A DNA stretch of 64,000 nt, taken from NCBI GenBank assembly GCA_965247585.1, contig CBDFHC010000005.1:1265890-1329889 (forward strand), written 5' to 3'. The stretch is from CBDFHC01 sp965247585 (GTDB lineage Bacteria > Chloroflexota > Dehalococcoidia > Lucifugimonadales > GCA-2712585). Below, one piece after another: positions 51,674 through 61,100 of the stretch (within the stretch, counting starts at the first letter, position 1; every line of letters starts with the position of its first letter). The notes under the pieces are model-generated. The model had not been told where the DNA came from and did no database searches. It saw nothing but the letters and a program-made list of their open reading frames with translations. Both the position numbers and the translations under genes were made by a program.

Positions 51674-51916
51674 ATGACTGAAGAACAACCATCAGCCGTC
51701 GTAGCAGATAGTAAATGGGCTGCCACCCTAATTAAGGAGAGCATAGAGACCAACCCCCAAGTCACCGATCAAGCCTCTGTTGTCATGGAAGAACTCTTGA
51801 GAGGAAGGCTACTCGAACGCGAGCTAACCCCAACAGGCCTAAAGGAAGTTGCCCAGCAGCTAATTGAAGCCATGGTGCCAGCAACAGCCGACCCAAAGGA
51901 GAATCATGAGAATTAA
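51674..51916 (+). CDS. Small helical protein paired with the SMC-like ATPase
   Basis: 80 residues of unknown family: ADSKWAATLIKESIETNPQV, SVVMEELLRGRLLERELTPTGLKEVAQQLIEAMV are predicted helices. GAAAGGGGG ribosome site. Its last 11 bases overlap the SMC-like gene, so the two are translated together and the small protein is probably a regulator or partner. No toxin or nuclease motif is seen. Confidence 0.65.
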   Translation: MTEEQPSAVVADSKWAATLIKESIETNPQVTDQASVVMEELLRGRLLERELTPTGLKEVAQQLIEAMVPATADPKENHEN

Positions 51917-54272
51917 GTCCATAGAGTTGGCGTGGTTTCGTGGATCTGCCACTCCAGTTGCGCTTGAGCCAAACGGCAAGTCCATGGTTGTCTATGGAGA
52001 AAATGGATCAGGTAAGTCGTCCTTTGTCGATGCGGTCGAGTACGTTGTCAACCATAAAGGCATAGAGCATCTCAAGAATGAATACAGTGGCTCCCACCTA
52101 GTCAATGCAATTCCCAACACTCACAAATCCGAATCTGATAAAACCACGTTGAAGTTCCAGTTCGGGGACGGTTCACAACTCAATGTGGAATTCAGCCCTA
52201 GTGGGTCATCGAAGATTTCAGGGGCAGAACACATAGGCATGCCTAATTGGCAATATAGACATACGATCCTCAGGCAGGACGAAGTCTCGCGATTCATTCA
52301 CGACAGAAAAGGCGACAAATATTCCGCACTATTGCCGTTGTTGGGATTAACTGAGATGGAGTTCGCTGCAGAGAATCTCCGCAAGCTAACACGATCCGTG
52401 GAGAATGAGTCCCACATTGTAGAAAACAAAACCCAACTCAAGCAAATGGAGCAACGGCAGATTGCTACGTTCGGAAGCCTGGCGATTGAGGACATGCTCC
52501 AAACCGTTGACATTCTCCATCGGGAGTACTGCGGCAGCGACCCGACGGCAGGTGATCCGATATCACGCTGCGATGAATTGAATACAACAATTAACAGTCG
52601 CATACAAGCGTACACAGCTACTGACCATTTACAGTTCCTCCTTAGGAAAGTAGCTGAGATAACAATTGAGGACCATGTAATGGCCGTTCGTGCCTCCGGT
52701 GTGCAACTTGCCTCGTCTATGGATTCTCTCATTCGAGAAAAGCTGGCGGTCTTGAAGTCCGCCGATGATTTCGTGACGCGCCTGACAGAGACAGAAACCG
52801 TGGAATGCCCAGCATGCGGTCAGAGTATTGCGGTCGACGCATTCCGCCAACACATTGCCGAGGAAAGCGACCGACTCCGAGACATTAACGACACTTTCAC
52901 CACTTATAGGGCAACCATTGGCACCGTCTGTGACACCTTGACTCAGCTCAAGTCAACCTTAGAAGCACCACCGTTGCAGACTTGGCGAAACGAAAACACG
53001 GATCGAGACACTTTAAAGGGCTTCACCGACTTGGAAGCGATGGACATCAATTCGCTGAGACAGTCCTGTACCGATGACGACCTAAAGGCTATCGAAGGCA
53101 CGATTTCACCTATTGTTGGTGCCGCCCACCTCGCATCACGAGACTCACCGCCAGATATCCAGAAACTTACAGTGGACCTAGCGAAGGCGGAAGTCGCTCT
53201 TTGCGTCCTAGAAACTGGCAGCGTTAAAAGAGATGTTGCCGCCGCGGAAGTTCTCTTGGAGTGGATAACCATATTAGAGCAACGAGTACGTCTCTCAATT
53301 CGACTAAAGGCTGAGAGAATCATTAGCGGCATTTCTCATGATGTAGAATCCATGTGGGAGACCTTGCACCCTAGCAAAGCGATTGACAATGTGCGCCTCT
53401 CAATGCCGACAGGATCTGACAAAGCAATCGACGTAGTACTCACGTTTCATGGACTAGACCAAGAATCCCCCCGCCTCACCCTCTCAGAGGGTTTCAGAAA
53501 CAGTCTTGGCCTCTGCATTTTCTTGGCAATGGCAATGCAAGTCTCCGATACAGAACGACCCTTGTTCTTGGATGATGTGGTGGTGAGCCTTGACCGTACT
53601 CATCGTGGGATGATTCTTGAGCTTCTTGAGGAAAGGTTCAGTGACAGGCAGGTCATCATCCTTACACATGACAGGGAGTGGTATACGGAACTGCGGCATC
53701 AGCTTGAACAAAATAGCAAATGGCTCTTCAGGACGCTGCTGCCTTACGAGACGCCGGAAACTGGCATTCGATGGTCTCACAAAACCACGACGTTTAGTGA
53801 CGCTAGGGCCCTGCTCAAGGGGCGCCCTGACGCAGCTGCAAACGACGCTCGGAGGATCATGGACGTAGAGCTTCCCATGATTGCCGAACATCTGCAGATC
53901 CGTCTGCCGTACCTTCGCTCCGACAAGAACGACACGCGAATGGCACATGAGTTTTTGAGTCGTTTGGCGGCAGACGGCAAGCGGAGGTTCCAGAAGAAGT
54001 CCGCTGGTGGCTACGTTGAGAACACTGATGCGCTTGACGCCCTTGTCAAAGCGGACAATCTACTAAAGACTTGGGGGAATCGTGCATCACACTCCTTCGA
54101 CGTTGCTCAATCCGAAGCATCCAAACTAATTGACGCATGTGAGAGTGCACTCGGAGTTTTCTGGTGCGACTCGTGTGACCCGCCCTGTAATGTCTGGAGA
54201 CTTGAAGACCAAAACTCAGAGAGATTGCAATGCCGATGCGGCGCAGTACGTTGGAAGTACGGAAACGTATAG
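51906..54272 (+). CDS. Rad50/SMC-like ATPase with a zinc hook and C-terminal zinc ribbon
   Basis: 788 residues. Walker A GENGSGKSS at 31-39, a CPACGQ zinc-hook-like motif near 301, ABC signature LSEGFRNSLGL near 525, Walker B PLFLDDVVVSLD near 551, and the His switch ILTHDREW. Beyond residue ~600 there is a domain of its own (ARRIMDVELPMIAEHLQIRLPYL, WGNRASHSFDVAQSEASKLID) and a terminal CDSCDPPC...CRCG zinc ribbon. It resembles ATPases of phage-defence systems (RloC, Septu PtuA, Lamassu LmuB), but I cannot place it in any. Start ATG 51906 chosen because the core begins there; lower GC than the chromosome. Confidence 0.8.
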   Translation: MRIKSIELAWFRGSATPVALEPNGKSMVVYGENGSGKSSFVDAVEYVVNHKGIEHLKNEYSGSHLVNAIPNTHKSESDKTTLKFQFGDGSQLNVEFSPSGSSKISGAEHIGMPNWQYRHTILRQDEVSRFIHDRKGDKYSALLPLLGLTEMEFAAENLRKLTRSVENESHIVENKTQLKQMEQRQIATFGSLAIEDMLQTVDILHREYCGSDPTAGDPISRCDELNTTINSRIQAYTATDHLQFLLRKVAEITIEDHVMAVRASGVQLASSMDSLIREKLAVLKSADDFVTRLTETETVECPACGQSIAVDAFRQHIAEESDRLRDINDTFTTYRATIGTVCDTLTQLKSTLEAPPLQTWRNENTDRDTLKGFTDLEAMDINSLRQSCTDDDLKAIEGTISPIVGAAHLASRDSPPDIQKLTVDLAKAEVALCVLETGSVKRDVAAAEVLLEWITILEQRVRLSIRLKAERIISGISHDVESMWETLHPSKAIDNVRLSMPTGSDKAIDVVLTFHGLDQESPRLTLSEGFRNSLGLCIFLAMAMQVSDTERPLFLDDVVVSLDRTHRGMILELLEERFSDRQVIILTHDREWYTELRHQLEQNSKWLFRTLLPYETPETGIRWSHKTTTFSDARALLKGRPDAAANDARRIMDVELPMIAEHLQIRLPYLRSDKNDTRMAHEFLSRLAADGKRRFQKKSAGGYVENTDALDALVKADNLLKTWGNRASHSFDVAQSEASKLIDACESALGVFWCDSCDPPCNVWRLEDQNSERLQCRCGAVRWKYGNV

Positions 54273-54451
54273 GAATACTCTGGCCCTGCTACTATGGTGA
54301 AAGGATCCCATCGCCGCCATTGCGCCCGTCGCCCGAAACCCTAATTCTCGCCCGCGGTGGTGACCTCGGAGTCCACCAGTCTTGCCAAAGCATTTAAGGA
54401 GAACGAATCGTTTTGCCCTACCTGACGTTGCCTTGGATTGACTTGTACTAA
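54273..54451. other. Spacer after the SMC-like gene
   Basis: No gene or clear signal is seen here. A TAA at about 54449-54451 directly precedes the alpha/beta hydrolase remnant. Confidence 0.3.
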
Positions 54452-54634
54452 GAGGACACCGGAGGACCTGGGACCCCAGTATCCTTCGTTCACGCGCTGA
54501 CGGGAACATGCGAGTTATGGGTAAACCGGTTACCCGCCTTCACGTCCGCCGGCTATCTCTGCATCACCTATAACCGGCGCGAATGGGGCCGTTCCAAGAC
54601 CCCCGCCCCTCCCGACACCGCGCTTGCTGGCTGA
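54452..54634 (+). pseudogene. Fossil of an alpha/beta hydrolase
   Basis: About 60 codons read EDTGGPGTPVSFVHALTGT, ELWVNRLPAFTSAGY and CITYNRREWGRS, closely resembling the first strands of alpha/beta hydrolases (oxyanion HG loop and the YDRRGxGRS segment). The frame is bounded by TAA and TGA; there is no nucleophile elbow. It directly abuts the truncated hsdM copy at about 54640-54650, so a deletion or rearrangement joined the two remnants. Confidence 0.6.
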
Positions 54635-54649
54635 CGCGGTGAGGTCCGC

Positions 54650-54865
54650 CTGGCGCAGCGCCCGGTCCTGGTTAGTTATGCCTGCGTCGTCCAACTGGGC
54701 CTTCATGCGGAGAACCGCGTCCTTGGTCGGTTCGAAAACTGCGTCGAGGCGGCGAATGACCGTGATGGGCAAGATGACGTCGCGGTACTTGCCCCGAACG
54801 TAGACATCGCGCAGAACGTCGTCCGCGATGCCCCATATAAAGCTGCTGATGTTCAGGGCGCTCAT
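54650..54865 (-). pseudogene. Truncated second copy of hsdM
   Basis: 72 codons equal to the first 72 of hsdM, with four differences by eye (N3A, M34I, L44F, A60D). After ALRQ the similarity ends and the frame runs on through antisense of the hydrolase fossil to 54530. No methyltransferase motif remains, so it is non-functional. Confidence 0.88.
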
Positions 54866-55215
54866 TGGTTTGCCATACTCCGATAGGCTGCCTCGACCAT
54901 CTGGTCAAGGGCAACGGCGGCTTCCTCGTTCAGGCGGGGGTCGGAGTGGAGACAGGACGAGATGACCGCGAGGGGCTCCGGCTCATCCTTTGCGGCGGCG
55001 CTCCTGACGAATCGGTCTACGTCCAGTCCCGACCACGCCGCCAAGGCTGCGAGACCGTTCACGTCAGGGTGTTTGCCTTGTGACATACGGCTCAAAGTGG
55101 AGGCGCTGATGCCGCACTCCTCCGCCACTTGCTTCCAGGTGCAATGGCGGGCCTGTCTCTCTGCGTCCAGAGCGGCGAAGAAGGCGCCGCCGTCGAACCT
55201 CGCTGTCTTGGCCAT
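54862..55215 (-). CDS. Second XRE-family regulator copy
   Basis: 117 residues, five amino-acid differences from the regulator at 50917-51270, and the same AAGGAG ribosome site and ATGA overlap with its hsdM remnant. The reading frame is intact. The upstream operator present at 51342-51364 is missing here; IS21 sequence begins 187 bases upstream. If expressed, it could still bind the operator of the intact operon. Confidence 0.82.
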   Translation of the reverse strand: MAKTARFDGGAFFAALDAERQARHCTWKQVAEECGISASTLSRMSQGKHPDVNGLAALAAWSGLDVDRFVRSAAAKDEPEPLAVISSCLHSDPRLNEEAAVALDQMVEAAYRSMANQ

Positions 55216-55518
55216 TAGCCGCTCCTTCGTGGTTCACAGTCCCATCCAAAGCTCAAAGATGGTTCTGCCTACCGTCAACTTAGGCCCACCAAACTGGACA
55301 AAATCAAGAACTTTCAGCTTGAGCTTAAGGCTGGCGGTGTAGATGCCAGGCCGTCCGTTGCGTCGCAGTCGTGTTTTAAACTCCTTCACCAAAGTGTAAA
55401 AGGCGGAGCTAAAGTGGACCACCTGGACGGATTGACCGCCTGACATTGTGGCGGTTGAAAAATGTACCGTCCTCTGCCATCCATAGGTTCGAAGTCGTGC
55501 TTATGGGTGGTGGGATGG

Positions 55519-57018
55519 ATGTACCAGGTGGACGTGTATCTACGGATCCGACGGGCGGTGATGGTGGATGGGATGAGCATCCGGGAGGTCTCCCGGGTGT
55601 TCGGGTTGCACCGGGACACGGTGCGCAAGATTCTGGCCTACTCAGCGCCGCCGGGCTACCGGCGACAGACTCCGCCCCGGCGTCCTAAGCTGGAGCCCTT
55701 CACCGCCGTCATCGACCAAATCCTGGTAGACGACCTCAAGCGTCCCAGGAAGCAGCGCCACACAGCCCAGCGGATCTTCCAGCGGCTCAGGGACGAGCAT
55801 GGGTTCGGCGGCCAGTACACCATAGTCAAGGACTACGTAAGGGAGCACCGCCGCCGGTCGCAGGAGATGTTCGTCCCTCTGTCTCATCCGCCGGGCCACG
55901 CCCAGTGCGACTTTGGCGAGGCCCTGGTGATCATTGGCGGGGTGGAACAGAAAGCCCACTGCTTCGTCCTGGACCTGCCCCATAGCGACGGATGCTTCGT
56001 CAAGGCTTACCCGGCCGAGACCACCGAGGCCTTCCTGGACGGCCATGTCTCGGCCTTCGCATTCCTGGGCGGAGTGCCGCAGAGCATCCTGTACGACAAC
56101 ACCAAGCTGGCGGTGGCCAGGATACTGGGGGATGGACGCCGTAAACGCACCCGGGCCTTCACGGAACTCCAGTCCCACTACCTGTTCTCGGACCGGTTCG
56201 GCCGTCCCGGCAAGGGCAACGACAAGGGGAAGGTCGAGGGGATGGTCGGCTATATGCGGCGCAACTTCCTGGTGCCGGTCCCGTCCTTCGAGAGCTTTGA
56301 GGCGCTGAACGCCCACCTGGAGCGTCGCTGCCTGGCGCGAATGGATGCCAGGTTGAGGGGCCACTCAGAGAGCATAGGCCAGCGGATGGAACGGGACCTG
56401 GAGGCCCTGCTGCCTCTGCCGGCGGTGGCCTACGACGCCTGCGAGAAGCAGGCAGGCCGGGTGAGTTCGCTGTCGCTGGTGAGGTACAGGACCAACGATT
56501 ACTCGGCCCCGGTGGCCTACGGGCACCGGGACGTTCTGGTAAAAGGCTACGTGGACCGGGTGGTCATCAGTTGCGGGTCCGAGGTCATCGCCCGCCATCA
56601 CCGCTCCTACCAGCGGGATGATTTTGTGTTCGACCCCGTCCACTACCTGCCCCTGCTGGAGCAGAAGACGGCGGCCCTGGACCAGGCCGCTCCCCTGCAG
56701 GGATGGGACCTTCCCGAGGAGTTTGCCACGCTGCGCCGGTTGCTGGAGTCCCGCATGGGACGAAGGGGCAAGCGGGAGTTCGTCCAGGTACTGCGGCTAT
56801 TCGAGCATTTTTCGCCTGGGGAGGTCCACGCCGCGGTTCGGGATGCCATCCGGTTGGGGGCTTTGAGCTTCGACGCGGTGAAGCATCTGGTGCTCTGCCG
56901 GCTGGAGGGCCGGCCGCCCCGCCTCGACCTGGAACTCTATCCCTACTTGCCCCAGGTGCGGGTCAGTATCACTTCCGCCGGGGAGTACATGACATTGCTG
57001 TCGGGGAGGGCGGCATGA
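55519..57018 (+). CDS. istA: IS21 transposase IstA
   Basis: 499 residues. N-terminal helix-turn-helix (MSIREVSRVFGLHRDTVRKIL), DDE integrase core with Asp in AQCDFGEALV and in LYDNTKLAV and Glu in KGKVEGMVGYMRRNF, and a C-terminal beta-barrel (SLVRYRTNDYSAPVAYGHRDVLVKGYVDRVVI). Catalyses strand transfer in IS21 transposition. ATG 55519 begins the conserved MYQVDVYLRIR; an earlier in-frame start at 55462 adds an unconserved stretch. Confidence 0.94.
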   Translation: MYQVDVYLRIRRAVMVDGMSIREVSRVFGLHRDTVRKILAYSAPPGYRRQTPPRRPKLEPFTAVIDQILVDDLKRPRKQRHTAQRIFQRLRDEHGFGGQYTIVKDYVREHRRRSQEMFVPLSHPPGHAQCDFGEALVIIGGVEQKAHCFVLDLPHSDGCFVKAYPAETTEAFLDGHVSAFAFLGGVPQSILYDNTKLAVARILGDGRRKRTRAFTELQSHYLFSDRFGRPGKGNDKGKVEGMVGYMRRNFLVPVPSFESFEALNAHLERRCLARMDARLRGHSESIGQRMERDLEALLPLPAVAYDACEKQAGRVSSLSLVRYRTNDYSAPVAYGHRDVLVKGYVDRVVISCGSEVIARHHRSYQRDDFVFDPVHYLPLLEQKTAALDQAAPLQGWDLPEEFATLRRLLESRMGRRGKREFVQVLRLFEHFSPGEVHAAVRDAIRLGALSFDAVKHLVLCRLEGRPPRLDLELYPYLPQVRVSITSAGEYMTLLSGRAA

Positions 57019-57797
57019 ACAGCCGGTCCACGCTGCTGCTGGAACACCATCTGAAGGAACTGAAGCTGCCCAGCTTCTTCCGGGAATACGGGAAGATGGC
57101 GGCCCAGTGCGCCGCCGAGGGAGTGGACCACCCGGGGTACCTGCTCAGGCTCGCCGAACTGGAACTCATCGACCGCCACCAGCGCATGGTGGAGCGGCGG
57201 ATCCGGTCCGCCCGCTTCCCTGCCGTCAAGACCTTCGACACCTTCGACTTTACGGCCATCCCGTCGGTGAACAAGGCGCTGGTGATGGAGTTGGCCCGCT
57301 GCGAATACGTCCAAAACCGGGAGAACGTCATCGCCGTCGGCAACAGCGGCACCGGCAAGACCCACGTGGCCCTGGGACTGGGCCTGGCCGCCTGCCAGAA
57401 AGGGATGTCCGTGGGCTTCACCACCGCCGCCGCCCTGGTCCACGAGTTGATGGAGGCCCGGGATGAAAGACGTCTGCTCAGCCTCCAGAGACAACTTTCC
57501 CGCCTCAGCCTGCTGATCATCGACGAACTGGGCTTCGTGCCCCTGTCACCCACCGGGGCGGAACTGCTCTTCGAGGTCTTCAGCCAGCGCTACGAGCGGG
57601 GCTCAATCCTGGTGACCACCAACCTTCCCTTCGACGAGTGGACCGAGGTCTTCGGGTCGGAGAGGCTCACCGGGGCCCTGCTGGACCGCCTCACCCACCA
57701 CGTCCACATCCTGGAGATGAACGGCGAGAGCTACCGGCTCAAGCGTAGCAGAGAGGGAGTTGCCTCCCAAACTCAAGACAAGCCTCACGAAGAATAG
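57015..57797 (+). CDS. istB: IS21 helper ATPase IstB
   Basis: 260-residue AAA+ ATPase that selects target DNA for IstA. Walker A GNSGTGKTH (near 111-119), Walker B LLIIDELGFVPL, and the ITTNLPF-like sensor segment VTTNLPFDEW. Start overlaps the istA stop (ATGA). Confidence 0.94.
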   Translation: MNSRSTLLLEHHLKELKLPSFFREYGKMAAQCAAEGVDHPGYLLRLAELELIDRHQRMVERRIRSARFPAVKTFDTFDFTAIPSVNKALVMELARCEYVQNRENVIAVGNSGTGKTHVALGLGLAACQKGMSVGFTTAAALVHELMEARDERRLLSLQRQLSRLSLLIIDELGFVPLSPTGAELLFEVFSQRYERGSILVTTNLPFDEWTEVFGSERLTGALLDRLTHHVHILEMNGESYRLKRSREGVASQTQDKPHEE

Positions 57798-57948
57798 GTA
57801 GCATCAAGACCTTCCTGCCTGTCCTCTGCTGACCCACCCGTAAGCAGGCCATTTCCCTCAACAAGTGGTGCGGACATTTATGCTGGCCAGTTAGCTCGGA
57901 CTTTTTCGCTGAACATGAACACACCAGGTGGTACAGCTTTACTCCGCC

Positions 57949-58101
57949 CCAGTGGCCCAACATGCCTCCGCCATTGACACCAAAGCCTTTGCCGTGCCCA
58001 ATTCCGTCGATTTAGGCGGCGCGACATGCAAAGAGGGTTGAGCAAGATTTGCAGGAAGCACTTTGCTTCCCAAAGGATTTCAAACGCGATAGCATAAGTC
58101 G
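57949..58101. other. Spacer upstream of the nuclease-helicase gene
   Basis: About 150 bases outside the IS repeat; no gene. It should contain the promoter of the next gene, but no clear -35/-10 pair is seen. No ribosome site precedes the ATG at 58102. Confidence 0.3.
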
Positions 58102-61100
58102 ATGCAAAGCGTTGATGGGTGCCTAGTCTACTCCGCGACGGATCTCGTGGGGTACCTCGAATGCGAGCATTTGGCAAGCCTTGAGCGGGCGGCCTCAACG
58201 GGCCACATCCAAAGGCCCGCGCGCGCCGATCCGGTGCTGGACCGAATCGCACAGCGCGGCCGGCAGCATGAGGCGCTCTTCCTCGACTCGCTACGGGCCG
58301 AAGGCGTCGCGGTTGTGGAGGTCGCCTCAGACCAAGCGTTGCTCCTAGGCCAGCCCATAGCCCAAGGACGGGACGCCACCATCGCGGCTATGCGTGAAGG
58401 TGCCAGCGCCATCTACCAGGCGGTCCTCTTCGACGGCCGTCGCCTGGGCTACGCCGACTTCCTCCGTCGCGTCGAGACGCCCAGCGCCCTTGGTCCGTGG
58501 AGCTACGAGGTCTGGGACACCAAGCTCGCCCGGCACGCCAAGGCGTCGGCTGTGCTGCAGCTTTGCATGTATTCGGACATGCTGAGTGCACTCCAGGACC
58601 GCCCGCCTGTGGAGATGCACCTCGCGCTCGGCGGGGTGCAGGGTGAGCGGGTCTCCTTCCGCGTTGCCGACTATGCGGCCTACTACCGCCTCGTGGCCCG
58701 CGAATTCGAGGCGATGCTAGGCCGGGGCGCGGCCTTCCCGCCGGCGACGACGCCGGAGCCCGTAGAGCACTGCGATGTGTGCCGATGGAACTTGGAGTGC
58801 CGGGCCCAGTGGCGCGCGCAGGACGACCTCTCCCTCGTCGCGGGCTTGTCGTCGCGTCAGCGACGCGCGTTGCACAGCATAGACATGACGACGCGCACGG
58901 GGCTCGCCGAGCCCGCAGAGCCACTGCCCCAACGACTGGACGGCATTGGTCGAGACGCGTTGCAGAGGATTCATGCCCAAGCCAGCATTCAGGTGAGGGG
59001 TGAACAGGCCGGAGAGGTTATCTCGGAGCGAGTCGCACCCCTTCGCGACCGCGAGGGGAACCTCGTTCCGAACCAGGGGTTGCTGATGCTTCCGAAACCC
59101 TCGCCAGGTGACCTGTTCTTCGACATGGAGGGTGACCCGTTCTTCAGCTCGGACGAAGTCGACGGCATCGAGTACCTGTTCGGCGTCATCGAACCTGACC
59201 GCGAGAGCGCATCAGGCGAGCCTGCGTTCCACAGGTTCTGGTCCATCGAGGACGGTACCGTTACGAACACAGGGGAAAAGCGGGCTTTCGAAGAGTTCAT
59301 GGACCTTGTCGTAGATAGACTGGCAGTGGACCCCAATCTCCACATTTACCACTTCGCGCCGTACGAACCCACCGCCCTAAAGCGCCTAGCCGGCCGGTAC
59401 GGCACTCGCGAAGAGGAGATGGACCGCCTCCTTAGGGGAGGGGTCTTCGTGGACCTTTACCGCGCCATACGCCAGGGCATTCGAGCTTCGGTCGAGAGCT
59501 ACTCGATCAAGCGGCTCGAACCGCTCTACGGCTTCGTCCGGGAGGTCGACCTGCGAGACGCGGGAACCAGCATTGTCGAGTTCGAAACGTGGCTTGAGCT
59601 TGGGCAGGGAGAAGAGCGGGAGGAGTTGCTGACCCGCATCGAGGAATACAACCGGGATGATTGCCTCTCCACCATGCACCTCCGGATCTGGCTGGAAGAG
59701 CAGCGGGCCAAGTTGGAGCACGAACTTGGCGGTGGCCTCCCCCGGCCCTCAGTTCCTGAGCCGGAAGAGACGGAGGACAGCGAGTCCCAGAAGGCGGTGA
59801 ACGAACTGGTCGACTCCCTGACCTCCGGCTTGCCCGAGAGAATCGAGCAAATGGGAGATATCGAGCGGGGACAATGGCTGCTGGCGCAACTCCTTAACTG
59901 GCACCGACGAGAGGCGAAGTCCGTCTGGTGGCGCTACTTCTACCTCATCAATGAACTCACGGACGAGGATCGACTTGATGAGCCGGACGCGCTAGCCATG
60001 CTGACGTTTGACTCCTCGTGGCCGGGCCCGGCGCCGCGCGCCCGCTCAACCATCTACCGGTTCCGATTCCCGCCGCAGGAGCACTCCATCAAGCTCGACA
60101 GCAGTCCCCACGACCCGGAGACGGGGAAATCCGTCGGGACGGTCGTGCTCCTCGATGATGAAAACGGAGTGATCGACATCAGGTGCGGCAACACCCGGCC
60201 CGCTCCTGCGCCGAAGTCTCTCATCCCACTCGACCTCGTACGACCCAGCCCAAAGCCAGAGAGCCTGCAACGCCTTGCACATTGGGTACTCGAGAACGGC
60301 ATCGACGGCCCTGGAGAGTTCCGGGCTACCCGCGACCTGCTGACGCGACGCTATCCACAATTCGGTGGAGCATCAGGACAGCCGCTCCTGCTCAAATTGG
60401 AGGGAGTTGAAGAAGCGGCGCACCGGCTCCTTTCATCAATTGACCAGAGCTATCTCGCCATCCAGGGACCGCCGGGCTCGGGGAAAAGCACAGTGGGTGC
60501 GGAGATGATCGTCGATCTAGCAGAGGAGGGACGGAGCATCGGCGTTACGGCCAACAGCCACAAGGTTATTGGGGAGCTGTTGGCAAAAGTTGCGCAAGCA
60601 GCGAAGGAACGGGGCGTCAGGGTAAGAATAGGTCAGCGATCAAATGATGAGCCCACCTTCACTGATGCCGCTCACATGAAGGACAACGACGTTGCCCGGG
60701 ACTCACTGGCGGAAGGCGCTGTCGACGTGCTTGGAGGAACGACCTGGCTCTGGTCCCGGGAGGACATGATAGGGAGCGTCGACGTCCTGTTCATTGACGA
60801 AGCCGGGCAGATGTCATTCGCGGACGCTGTTGCGGCGTCGCTGTGCACCAGAAATCTGGTGCTGATCGGCGATCCGCAGCAGCTGGACCAGCCTCTTCAG
60901 GGTACCCATCCCCCTGGCGCCGAGCGCTCTGTGTTGGCGCATGTCATTAGCGGCGAGCGGGTGATGCCGGATCAATTCGGCCTCTTTCTCGACGGCAGCT
61001 GGAGGCTTCACCCGGACATCAGTTTCTACACGTCGGAGGTCTTCTACGAAGGGCGCCTTCATTCGCACCCCGGACGGGAGTCGCTCTACCTCCTCGGCGT

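Larger units (their letters stand above)
54650..55238. repeat. Gap-free 589-bp duplicate of 50705-51293
   Basis: Both blocks have the same length and orientation and hold the XRE gene plus the start of hsdM. They differ at scattered positions (roughly 95% identical by eye), so this is more likely the remnant of a related restriction locus than a fresh duplication. The SMC operon lies between the copies. Confidence 0.88.
55402..57948 (+). mobile_element. IS21-family insertion sequence
   Basis: istA and istB bounded by imperfect terminal repeats: 55402-55426 and the complement of 57924-57948 agree over about 25 bases apart from one mismatch and one extra base in each. Both begin GGCGGAG and end ACCACCTGG. 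No target-site duplication is evident next to these ends, so the true outer ends may lie slightly outside. Confidence 0.75.
37930..58101. mobile_element. Putative integrated genomic island at tRNA-Lys (right end uncertain)
   Basis: Left edge at the 3' end of tRNA-Lys with a serine recombinase reading toward it, followed by replication, restriction, toxin and IS genes. I found no copy of the tRNA 3' end (TTCGAATCCCTGACGG) later in the window, so the right attachment site is outside the window or lost. The right limit given is only the end of the IS-rich part. Confidence 0.45.

Noticed and set aside
51479..51688. 69-codon minus-strand frame upstream of the first XRE copy
   Set aside because: Too little similarity beyond the 32-base block, and it overlaps the start of the SMC operon.
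54530..54649. Extension of the truncated hsdM copy to 54530
   Set aside because: The added residues are antisense of the hydrolase fossil and match no methyltransferase.
55234..55446. 70-codon minus-strand frame upstream of the second XRE copy
   Set aside because: Its first third lies in the IS21 end; only the short LT-G-TIFE tail is shared with the other copy.
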